In this document: positions 42,112 through 49,304 of the stretch, one piece after another | How positions within the stretch are numbered: the stretch's first letter is position 1 | Layout of the letters: each line of letters starts with the position of its first letter | NCBI GenBank assembly: GCA_946540005.1 | Contig: CAMNHY010000005.1 | Span: 1-59,569, forward strand | Source: an uncultured Clostridium sp. | GTDB taxonomy: Bacteria > Bacillota_I > Bacilli_A > Acholeplasmatales > Anaeroplasmataceae | DNA length: 59,569 nucleotides | Direction: 5' to 3' | Notes under the pieces: model-generated | Databases searched by the model: none | The model's input: the letters and a program-made list of their open reading frames with translations, nothing else | Told to the model about the DNA's origin: nothing | Translations under genes and position numbers: made by a program

Positions 42112-43626
42112 ATGGCAAAATATTTTCTTGTAGGTGGGAAAGATGATGATCTTAAAAGTAATTATTTAGAAAAAACTCTACTTTCATTAACTAAAAAAAT
42201 TAGACCAAGGATTTTATTCTTTCCTACAGCTATGCGAGATAGTCAAAATACAATTAATCATTTTATTAAGACATTTAATAACTTATTAGTTGATATTGAA
42301 GTAATAACTTTATATAAAAAAGAATATTCTTTTAAAAATTTAGATGAATTATTTGAAAATAGCGATATAATATATTTCTCAGGTGGTAATACTGCTACTT
42401 TGGTTGAGAAAGTTAAGGAACTTAAAATTGATATATTATTAAAAAAATATGAATCAACAAATAAAATATATGCAGGTATATCTGCAGGGGCTATTTTATA
42501 TACTATAAGTGGTATGGGAGATTCTTATTCTTACATGGACCATGGAAAAGTATATAATTATAAAATGGTAGATGGACTTGGTATGTTAAATTTTTATATT
42601 TGTCCACATTATCAAAAAGAAGATTTATATATTTTTAATGATGAAATAAAAGATAAAGATTTAGCATATGGAATCGAAGATGATACAGCACTTTTTATTG
42701 ATGATAATAAAAAAAGCTGCTATAAAGCTTTTAAAAGACATTCAATTTATGAATTTAGAAAAGGCTTAATGTCTCCTTTATATGAAGATTATAAGATTCA
42801 TATATTAGGACCCATTTATACTTATTCATATGTTGCAGCACTTAAATATATGAATAGATTTAATTTAAATCAAGGACTTGTAGAACATAATAATTTTAGA
42901 AGTGTAATAGAGTCTTTAAAGGATGATGATTTAGCAATTGTACCTATTGAAAATAGTTTATCTGGATATTTAGGCGAAGTTATTGATTTATTATTTGAAA
43001 ATAATCTAAAAATAATATATGATTTTAGTGTACGTATTTCATTTAGCATTGCAAGTTTTACTAATTTAGATAAAATAAAAGATGTATATGTTCAATTTAA
43101 AGCTAAAGAACAATGCATAAATTATTTAGATAAATTAGATAAAAATTTAATTGAAACTAAAAGCAACATTGCATCTTTAAATCTTTTATTAGAAAATAAA
43201 GATTTAAGTGCTGCCATCATACCTGATCATATAATAGATAAATATAAATTCAAGTATGTTGAATCAAATGTTTGTGATAAGACAAATAATTATACAAGAT
43301 TTGTGGTTTTAGGAAAGAAAAAGATAGAGAATATAAAATTAAATAATTTTAAGTGCTCATTATTGATAATACCTACTAAAGATGAATCTGGTTTATTATA
43401 TAATATACTTAAGTTATTTAATGATTTAAAAATTAATTTAAATGCGATTATGTCTCGTCCGACTAAAGAAGGATTAGGTAAATATTATTTTTATGTAGAA
43501 TTCTTTAGTAATAAGGATAATTTAGAAAATATAATAAAGCTATTTGAAGAAACTAAACTTAGAAATGATTTTAAAATTAAAGACCTAGGATTATATCTAG
43601 GAGAAGGAGTCGAGAAATTATGTTAA
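42112..43626 (+). CDS. Fusion of S51 peptidase-like domain with prephenate dehydratase-ACT module
   Basis: 504 residues. Domain 1 (about 1-225) is S51 dipeptidase E-like: FSGGNTATLV near 89-98, nucleophile Ser124 in AGISAGAIL and His166 in CPHYQKED. Domain 2 (about 229-415) is like prephenate dehydratase: GPIYTYSYVAAL, LAIVPIENSLSGYLGEVIDLL, AAIIPDHIIDKYKF and YTRFVVLG, with TRF kept. The usual SHPQALxQC becomes VQFKAKEQC. Domain 3 (about 420-495) is an ACT domain with SRP for SRPxR. The dehydratase makes phenylpyruvate from prephenate; here the missing histidine makes activity uncertain. The fusion is unusual. The last bases overlap pdp. Confidence 0.75.
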   Translation: MAKYFLVGGKDDDLKSNYLEKTLLSLTKKIRPRILFFPTAMRDSQNTINHFIKTFNNLLVDIEVITLYKKEYSFKNLDELFENSDIIYFSGGNTATLVEKVKELKIDILLKKYESTNKIYAGISAGAILYTISGMGDSYSYMDHGKVYNYKMVDGLGMLNFYICPHYQKEDLYIFNDEIKDKDLAYGIEDDTALFIDDNKKSCYKAFKRHSIYEFRKGLMSPLYEDYKIHILGPIYTYSYVAALKYMNRFNLNQGLVEHNNFRSVIESLKDDDLAIVPIENSLSGYLGEVIDLLFENNLKIIYDFSVRISFSIASFTNLDKIKDVYVQFKAKEQCINYLDKLDKNLIETKSNIASLNLLLENKDLSAAIIPDHIIDKYKFKYVESNVCDKTNNYTRFVVLGKKKIENIKLNNFKCSLLIIPTKDESGLLYNILKLFNDLKINLNAIMSRPTKEGLGKYYFYVEFFSNKDNLENIIKLFEETKLRNDFKIKDLGLYLGEGVEKLC

Positions 43627-44918
43627 TGACAGAAATCATTGAGAAGAAGAGGGACGGATTTAAACTTACAAAGGAAGAAATCGAATTCTTTGTAAAGGGA
43701 TATACTTGTGGAGACATTCCTGATTATCAAGCAAGCGCATTATGTATGGCTATTTATTTAAAGGGAATGGATGATGAGGAAGCTACTTTCTTAGCAATGG
43801 CTATGAGAGATAGTGGAGATAAGATGGATTTATCTTCAATTCCTGGTAAAAAGGTTGATAAGCACTCAACAGGTGGTGTTGGTGATAAGACAAGCTTAGT
43901 TTTAGCACCACTTGTAGCTTCATTTGGATTAAAGTTTGCAAAAATGTCTGGTCGTGGATTAGGACATACTGGTGGTACACTAGACAAGCTTGAATCAATT
44001 AAAGGATTTAATATTGCAGTTGAACCTGAAAACTTCATTAAACAAGTAAAAAATGTAGGTATGGCTATTGTAGGTCAAACTGGTAATTTAACTCCAGCAG
44101 ATAAGAAACTTTATGCATTACGTGATGTTACCGCAACAGTTTCATCAATTCCACTTATCGCATCTTCAATTATGTCAAAGAAGCTTGCAGCTGGTTCTGA
44201 TATTATTGTACTAGATGTTAAAGTAGGTGCTGGTGCATTCATGAAGACATTAGATGATGCTAGACACTTAGCTAAATTAATGGTTCAAATTGGTCAAAAC
44301 TGTGGACGTGATATGACTGCTGTATTAACTAATATGGAAGAGCCTTTAGGTTTAGCTGTTGGTAACGCACTTGAAGTAATTGAAGCTATTAATACTTTAA
44401 AAGGACATGGTCCAAAAGATTTATTAGATTTATGTCTTGAAATTGGTAGCTATCAATTAACTGATGCAAATATCTTTAAGACTCGTGATGAAGCTAAGAA
44501 GGCTATGCTTGAACATATTGAAAATGGTATGGCTTTAGCTAAATTTAAAGAATTTGTTGCTGCACAAGGTGGAGATGCATCATTTGCTGATGACACTTCT
44601 AAATTTGCACAAGCTAAAGAAATTAAAGAAATTTTATCTACAAAAGATGGATTCGTATCTCATATTGATGCCCTAGCTATCGGACATGCAGGTATGTTAC
44701 TTGGTGCAGGTCGTGAAACTATGGCTGATAAGATTGATCCAGCAGTTGGTATTGTATTAAATAAGAAGGTTGGAGATAGTGTAAAGAAAGGCGAAGTTCT
44801 TGCATATGTTTATACAAATGGAAAGAACACAGAAGAGTCTATGACAAGAGCCTTCAACGCATTTGAAATTGGTACAAACCCTGTTGAACCACAATTAATT
44901 TTAGATGTTGTAAGATAA
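43620..44918 (+). CDS. pdp: Pyrimidine-nucleoside phosphorylase
   Basis: 432 residues. Signature KHSTGGVGDKTSLVLAPL and SGRGLGHTGGTLDKLESI bind phosphate and the pyrimidine nucleoside; it phosphorolyses uridine, deoxyuridine and thymidine. It is a homodimer in the cytoplasm. Two ATGs exist, 43620 and 43626; AAGGAG at 43604-43609 favours the first. It overlaps the fusion gene by seven bases. Codons are somewhat enriched for AAG, suggesting good expression. Confidence 0.96.
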   Translation: MLMTEIIEKKRDGFKLTKEEIEFFVKGYTCGDIPDYQASALCMAIYLKGMDDEEATFLAMAMRDSGDKMDLSSIPGKKVDKHSTGGVGDKTSLVLAPLVASFGLKFAKMSGRGLGHTGGTLDKLESIKGFNIAVEPENFIKQVKNVGMAIVGQTGNLTPADKKLYALRDVTATVSSIPLIASSIMSKKLAAGSDIIVLDVKVGAGAFMKTLDDARHLAKLMVQIGQNCGRDMTAVLTNMEEPLGLAVGNALEVIEAINTLKGHGPKDLLDLCLEIGSYQLTDANIFKTRDEAKKAMLEHIENGMALAKFKEFVAAQGGDASFADDTSKFAQAKEIKEILSTKDGFVSHIDALAIGHAGMLLGAGRETMADKIDPAVGIVLNKKVGDSVKKGEVLAYVYTNGKNTEESMTRAFNAFEIGTNPVEPQLILDVVR

Positions 44919-44919
44919 T

Positions 44920-45153
44920 ATGAAAATTTTAACATATGATGAAGGCTTAGAGAGAGCTAGTAATAAAGATTGGTTTAAAAACTTCTATAAAAGAGAAGAT
45001 TATTGTTCAGATTTAGAAGTTAAGACTATCAATGAAATGGTAAGTAAAATGGATGTAAATACACTAAGCGAGTATTTTGAAATGGATGAAGATATTATGC
45101 TTCAAAAAGAATATTATGATGACTTACTAGCTTATTTAAGTGAAATGGAATAA
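44920..45153 (+). CDS. Small uncharacterised acidic protein
   Basis: 77 residues, very acidic, with helices (EGLERASNKDW, KTINEMVSKMDVNTLSEYF, YYDDLLAYLSEME). It starts one base after pdp and shares its transcript. No family recognised; not a membrane protein. It is probably translated by coupling, since no clear ribosome binding site precedes it. Function unknown. Confidence 0.55.
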   Translation: MKILTYDEGLERASNKDWFKNFYKREDYCSDLEVKTINEMVSKMDVNTLSEYFEMDEDIMLQKEYYDDLLAYLSEME

Positions 45154-45154
45154 G

Positions 45155-45192
45155 AAAAATGGTATTATTGGGGTCCCAATAATACCATTTTT
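45155..45192. terminator. Strong bidirectional terminator
   Basis: A perfect 18-bp inverted repeat: arms 45155-45172 and 45175-45192 around a two-base centre, GC-rich near the loop (TTGGG/CCCAA). A-run and T-run at the ends serve both the pdp operon and the reverse-strand TetR gene. Confidence 0.92.
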
Positions 45193-45784
45193 ACTTTTTA
45201 TAGATAACATTTCCTTGTAATATATCTAAGAATAAATTTTTAGCGTCATAGAATAATTTTTCAAAATTATTATATTTACCTTGTTTAACACCAGATACAA
45301 TAAAATTCATTACTCCGCCTGATACAAATGAAATAGTTTGATTCATATCATATTTAAGTGCTCTTGATATTCCACTAGATTGAATCATTTCTTTAAATCT
45401 TATTTCAAAGAAATTTGCAAATGCGAAATAAATATATCCTGCATAATGTTTTGAAATAGATATAACTAAATTGATTCTTTTAGATAAAGCTTCAACGAAA
45501 TAATATAGATAATTAGATACAGTTTTATAAGGATCCTTTTCTAAATTATTTTCTTTTTCTCTAATAGGTAAATTCTTAACAGCTTCATCTTGCATATCTT
45601 TAAATATATCATTTAACAATTCATATTTATCCTTATAATGCTGGTAAAATGTAATTCTATTTATATTAGCTTCCTTACAAAGGTTAAGTACTGTAATTTC
45701 ATCAAAGTCTTGTTTAACAATAATATTTAAAAAAGCTTCTTTAAGCTTTTGTTCAGATCTTATAAATCTTAAATCTTTTGACAT
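45191..45784 (-). CDS. TetR family transcription regulator
   Basis: About 197 residues. The helix-turn-helix is DEITVLNLCKEANINRITFYQHYKDKYELL, the TetR N-terminal DNA-binding domain. The C-terminal part is the usual ligand-binding helical region. I choose the ATG at 45784; the earlier ATG at 45793 is only two bases after the GGAG. It is divergent from degV across about 110 bp that contains a long inverted repeat. By analogy with other TetR-degV pairs it may sense fatty acids and control degV, but that is inference. Confidence 0.85.
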   Translation of the reverse strand: MSKDLRFIRSEQKLKEAFLNIIVKQDFDEITVLNLCKEANINRITFYQHYKDKYELLNDIFKDMQDEAVKNLPIREKENNLEKDPYKTVSNYLYYFVEALSKRINLVISISKHYAGYIYFAFANFFEIRFKEMIQSSGISRALKYDMNQTISFVSGGVMNFIVSGVKQGKYNNFEKLFYDAKNLFLDILQGNVIYKK

Positions 45785-45803
45785 AACATACATTTCTCCT
45801 TTG

Positions 45804-45839
45804 ATTGTATTATTATTTTAGTTTTAATAAAAATACAAT
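45804..45839. promoter_or_regulatory. Possible TetR operator
   Basis: ATTGTATT (45804-45811) and AATACAAT (45832-45839) are a perfect inverted repeat of 8 bp arms with a 20-bp centre. It lies between the divergent TetR and degV genes, where an autoregulatory site would be expected. Confidence 0.4.
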
Positions 45840-45897
45840 TTGAATATAATTATACTATAAATAAATTACATTGTGTAGTTTATTTTAGAGGTATAAT

Positions 45898-46785
45898 ATG
45901 AAAATTGCAGTTGTTACAGATAGTTCAGCAGGATTTAGTAATGAAGAGATTAATAAATATTCAAATTTATTTGTCTTAGATATTCCTTTTTTTGTGAACA
46001 ATAAAGAATATGTAGAAAATAAAGATATGACTCGTGAAGAGTTCTTTAATCTATTAGATGATTCTAATACAGAAGTACACACATCACAACCTTCAATATC
46101 AAGTGTTACAAATATGTGGACAAAAATACTTAAAGAATATGATTATATTATTCATATTCCTATATCTAGTGGTTTATCTAGTTCGTATAATACAAGTCAA
46201 ATGTTATCTAATGAAGATGAATTTATAGGTAAAGTTTTTCCTATAGATTTACAACGAATTTCTTTTTCATTAAAGATAGCTTGTCAAGAAGCTCTTGTCA
46301 TGATAAAAGAAGGATTTAATGTCAGAGAGATTATTGATTATTTAATTAAAAATAAATTTAATTCTTCAATTTATATAAATGTTCCTGATTTAAAGTATTT
46401 AAAAAAAGGCGGAAGATTAACTAAAAGTGTGGCATTAATTGCGTCTTTATTAAAAATAAAACCAGTACTTCAAATTCAAGGCGAAAAGCTTGACTTATAT
46501 AAGAAAGCTCATTCTATTAAACAATGTACAAATATTCAAGTAAATGCGATTAAAGATGATTTAAACAATAGATTTAAAGAATATTTAGATAATAATGAAA
46601 TGGTATTAGCAATAGCTTATACAAATAATTTTGATGAAGCAAAGAAGATGAAAGAATTATTAACTTGTGAATTTCCTAATTTAAAAATTTATTTAATTGA
46701 CCCACTATGCTTAACTATATCTTGCCATATAGGTAAGAATTGTCTTGGAGTTGGATTATCTCGAATTAGAAAAGAATTATTGTAA
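45898..46785 (+). CDS. DegV-family fatty acid binding protein
   Basis: 295 residues. DegV fold: VVTDSSAGFS at the start, HTSQPSISSV, IPISSGLSSSYNTSQM and KGGRLTKSVALIASLLKIKPVL. DegV (FakB-type) proteins hold a fatty acid for the FakA kinase. Which fatty acid it binds is unknown, and no fakA gene is seen in the window. It is divergent from a TetR regulator, and the promoter area holds a large inverted repeat. Length is normal for the family. Confidence 0.9.
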   Translation: MKIAVVTDSSAGFSNEEINKYSNLFVLDIPFFVNNKEYVENKDMTREEFFNLLDDSNTEVHTSQPSISSVTNMWTKILKEYDYIIHIPISSGLSSSYNTSQMLSNEDEFIGKVFPIDLQRISFSLKIACQEALVMIKEGFNVREIIDYLIKNKFNSSIYINVPDLKYLKKGGRLTKSVALIASLLKIKPVLQIQGEKLDLYKKAHSIKQCTNIQVNAIKDDLNNRFKEYLDNNEMVLAIAYTNNFDEAKKMKELLTCEFPNLKIYLIDPLCLTISCHIGKNCLGVGLSRIRKELL

Positions 46786-46794
46786 GATGAAATA

Positions 46795-46823
46795 TTGATA
46801 TTAAATGACTTATTTTGTATAAT
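46795..46823 (+). promoter_or_regulatory. Promoter of the 46845 gene
   Basis: -35 TTGATA (46795-46800) and -10 TATAAT (46818-46823), 17-bp spacing; predicted start near 46830 excludes any earlier start codon and fixes the ATG at 46845. Confidence 0.7.
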
Positions 46824-46844
46824 TTATTTAAGGAGTTGATTTCA

Positions 46845-47492
46845 ATGGAAAGACTTACAAAAGCTAAATATAATAGAGAAACAAAGACAAAATATAGTTC
46901 AGAAGATAATATCAAATCTATTGAAAAACTTGGATTATTAGAAGATTTATTAGATAAACATTCTATTTCAAATATTACAGAATTAGAAAGACTTATTATT
47001 GTTGGTAAGGCTGGTTATGCAAGAATTAAACTTGCGATGGGACATAGAATTTATTTTGTATCTGGTAAGAAGATACGTAAAGCTCATTTGGTAGGATATG
47101 CGGATAATGGTATGTCATTAGATCAATTAGTAATTGAAAAAAATGGACAAACCGCAACTATTCCATATAACCATATTTATATTTCTAAACATGAAGCTAA
47201 GAGAGCTAGAAAAGGTAGACAATTGTATTCATTAAATAAGAAACAATTCGCCTTAATATTTGGAACTACACCATTTAAGAAAAACTCTTATTTACTTGAA
47301 GTAGGTAGAGGTACTGATAGTTTTGTAGTTGTACAAAAAGTATTTAAGACATATTTTAAGAGTTTAACCGCAAAAGAAATTTCTATAGAAGAATTAAAAG
47401 ATAAATATAATTTTGATATTTTACAAGAATTCCCTAAGGAAAGAAAAGAATATGAAGAAAGAGTTAAACATCTAAAAGATAAGTGGATTTAA
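46845..47492 (+). CDS. Uncharacterised basic protein
   Basis: About 215 residues from the ATG at 46845, with AAGGAG at 46830-46835; an upstream in-frame start lies before the transcription start. Very basic and without membrane helices. A core segment of beta character (YARIKLAMGHRIYFVSGKKIRKAHLVG) suggests a small beta-barrel fold, followed by a helix-rich C-terminus. No known family is recognised. Nucleic-acid binding is plausible from charge only. Its end overlaps a terminator-like hairpin. Confidence 0.55.
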   Translation: MERLTKAKYNRETKTKYSSEDNIKSIEKLGLLEDLLDKHSISNITELERLIIVGKAGYARIKLAMGHRIYFVSGKKIRKAHLVGYADNGMSLDQLVIEKNGQTATIPYNHIYISKHEAKRARKGRQLYSLNKKQFALIFGTTPFKKNSYLLEVGRGTDSFVVVQKVFKTYFKSLTAKEISIEELKDKYNFDILQEFPKERKEYEERVKHLKDKWI

Positions 47493-47505
47493 TATCCACT
47501 TTTTA
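47481..47505 (+). terminator. Hairpin overlapping the 46845 stop codon
   Basis: Stem AAGTGGAT/ATCCACTT (47481-47488 with 47494-47501) with a T-run. It covers the stop codon; partial termination would reduce expression of the next gene. Confidence 0.7.
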
Positions 47506-47512
47506 AATAAAA

Positions 47513-47914
47513 ATGAAGAATAAATTTTTATTTATTAAAACTATATCTTTAACTTTTCTTTTCTTACTTGGCTCTTTATTTTTAAGTATAAATTATAGAG
47601 GAATAAAAAAAGATAATTTAATCAATAATGGATTTACATATATTCCATTTGTCGCTATCACTTTATTAGTTTTTTTATTTTATCTTGTCTATGATTTAAT
47701 TAAAAATAAAAAATATTTAACTATAATTATTTATCTTATATTATTTTTGATTATTACTATTTTAACTATTGTGGCAAATTATCTAAAAAGTTTAAATATT
47801 AATTATTCATTTAGATTATTTTATTCATTAATTCTTTTATTACTTTTCTTCTATACTTTATTTACAATTAAAGAATATGCGAAAAGTTTTGATTCTAATT
47901 TTTTTGAAGAGTAA
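47513..47914 (+). CDS. Small hydrophobic membrane protein
   Basis: 133 residues with four hydrophobic helices (about 5-25, 43-63, 68-88, 100-120) and few charged loops. No family recognised. It has no visible Shine-Dalgarno before the ATG and begins just after a terminator-like hairpin, so expression may be low or the start could lie elsewhere. The reading frame is open and hydrophobic throughout, as for real membrane proteins. Confidence 0.45.
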   Translation: MKNKFLFIKTISLTFLFLLGSLFLSINYRGIKKDNLINNGFTYIPFVAITLLVFLFYLVYDLIKNKKYLTIIIYLILFLIITILTIVANYLKSLNINYSFRLFYSLILLLLFFYTLFTIKEYAKSFDSNFFEE

Positions 47915-47978
47915 GATATTTAAATAATTTGTTATCTAATATAATTTATGATAAAATATCTTACGAAAGGATGATTAT

Positions 47979-48470
47979 ATGATTCTTGGATCCTATTTAA
48001 CATATGTGTGGGTATTCTTCGCTATATTAGCAGGTTTATATGCCCTATTATTATTTTCAGATTATCAAAGTATTATTCCTGATTCTTTTAAAAAGAATAA
48101 AAACCATTCATTTTATGATATATGGCGTAATTTTACTGGATCATTTTGGTTATTTGTTTGTGCAGGATTTGTGTTACTAACATTTGCTGATAATAATTAT
48201 GATGAAAATAATATATCAACATATATTATATATTTGTCATTTGGTCTACTTTCTATTTTAATAGGCTTTACTGCAATGTTCTTTGTGAATAGAAAAGCTC
48301 TTCATTTATTTGACCCAGACTTTTATGTAAGAAATAATTTAGTACGTAAAACTAAAGAAGAGAAAGCACAAGAAAGGGCACAAAAGAAAGCTTCTAAAGC
48401 TAGAATTAAAGCTTATAAAAAAGATATGGAAGAGAGAAGAAAAGCCTTTATGGAGAAAGAAGGAAAATAA
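47979..48470 (+). CDS. Membrane protein with charged C-terminal coiled coil
   Basis: 163 residues. Three helices (about 6-26, 52-70, 82-101) are followed by a very basic Ala/Lys/Glu-rich tail (EKAQERAQKKASKARIKAYKK) that is likely a coiled coil. The ribosome binding site is AAAGGATG. Two bases separate it from the next gene, which has a similar three-helix layout. No family recognised; the pair could form a small membrane complex. Confidence 0.5.
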   Translation: MILGSYLTYVWVFFAILAGLYALLLFSDYQSIIPDSFKKNKNHSFYDIWRNFTGSFWLFVCAGFVLLTFADNNYDENNISTYIIYLSFGLLSILIGFTAMFFVNRKALHLFDPDFYVRNNLVRKTKEEKAQERAQKKASKARIKAYKKDMEERRKAFMEKEGK

Positions 48471-48472
48471 AT

Positions 48473-48886
48473 ATGGTTGTATATTTTATACTTGCATCTA
48501 TATTAATTATAGTTTCAGTATTATTCGGATTAGATAAATGGTTTGCATCAGATTATAAAAATAATAAATGCCAAGATGCTAAATCATTCCATAGAATTGC
48601 AGGATGTGTTTTATCAGCATTATTTGCATTTTCATTCATATTTTTAGGTTTTTATGATCTTAGTAAAAATTTAAATAATAGAATTATTGCGCTTGAAGGT
48701 GTTGGATTATTTTCATTATTATTTGCTATTTTAGGATTTATATTTGCCGTCTTTATTTATCACAACAAAATGATTGAATATTCTAAAACTGTTAATGATG
48801 ATAAAGAAAGTGCCAAAAAGATAAGCGAGGATGCAAAAAAATTAGAAGAATCTGATTCTCAACTAAATGAACCAGAACAAAAATAA
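48473..48886 (+). CDS. Three-helix membrane protein
   Basis: 137 residues: helices at about 2-19, 43-62 and 75-96, then an acidic tail with Lys/Glu repeats. It is co-transcribed with the preceding gene (two-base gap) and with the YhbY gene after it (nine-base gap). The tail is acidic where the tail of the previous protein is basic, so the two could pair by charge. No family recognised. Confidence 0.5.
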   Translation: MVVYFILASILIIVSVLFGLDKWFASDYKNNKCQDAKSFHRIAGCVLSALFAFSFIFLGFYDLSKNLNNRIIALEGVGLFSLLFAILGFIFAVFIYHNKMIEYSKTVNDDKESAKKISEDAKKLEESDSQLNEPEQK

Positions 48887-48895
48887 GGAGATATT

Positions 48896-49204
48896 ATGTT
48901 AACAGGCAAACAAAAAAGTTTTTTAAGAGGACTTGCAAATACAATAAAGCCAGTTATGCAAATTGGTAAAGAAGGACTAAATAAAGAAGGAGTTATTGAG
49001 GTTCTTAATTATCTTGAGAAACATGAATTAATGAAGATTTCTATTAATCAAAATTCAGATACAACTTTAGAAGAATTAGAAGCTGCATTTGAATCTTTAG
49101 ATATTGAAGTTGTTCAAAAAATTGGTAGAACTTTAGTATTATATCAACACTCAGATAAAGTTGATGATCCCATTAAATTACCAGTTAAAAAAGTTCAAAA
49201 ATAA
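48896..49204 (+). CDS. yhbY: YhbY-type CRM-domain RNA-binding protein
   Basis: 102 residues. LTGKQKSFLRGLAN, IGKEGLNKEGVIEVL and a GRTLVLYQ end are the CRM domain, found on pre-50S ribosomal particles; it helps large-subunit assembly. It is the last gene of an operon with three-helix membrane proteins, unlike the usual yqeH-aroE-yhbY-nadD cluster of Bacillus. The ribosome binding site is AAGGAG. Followed by a terminator. Confidence 0.93.
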   Translation: MLTGKQKSFLRGLANTIKPVMQIGKEGLNKEGVIEVLNYLEKHELMKISINQNSDTTLEELEAAFESLDIEVVQKIGRTLVLYQHSDKVDDPIKLPVKKVQK

Positions 49205-49211
49205 ATGATTA

Positions 49212-49237
49212 AAGCTATTTTAAAAATAGCTTTTTTT
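49212..49237 (+). terminator. Terminator after yhbY
   Basis: Stem AAGCTATTTT/AAAATAGCTT (49212-49221 with 49223-49232) with seven T. Confidence 0.85.
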
Positions 49238-49304
49238 CTTCGTTTATTTTTTTTAAGTATTATTTATGATAAAATATATTTAGAAATTTGAGGATGTGTA
49301 GAAT

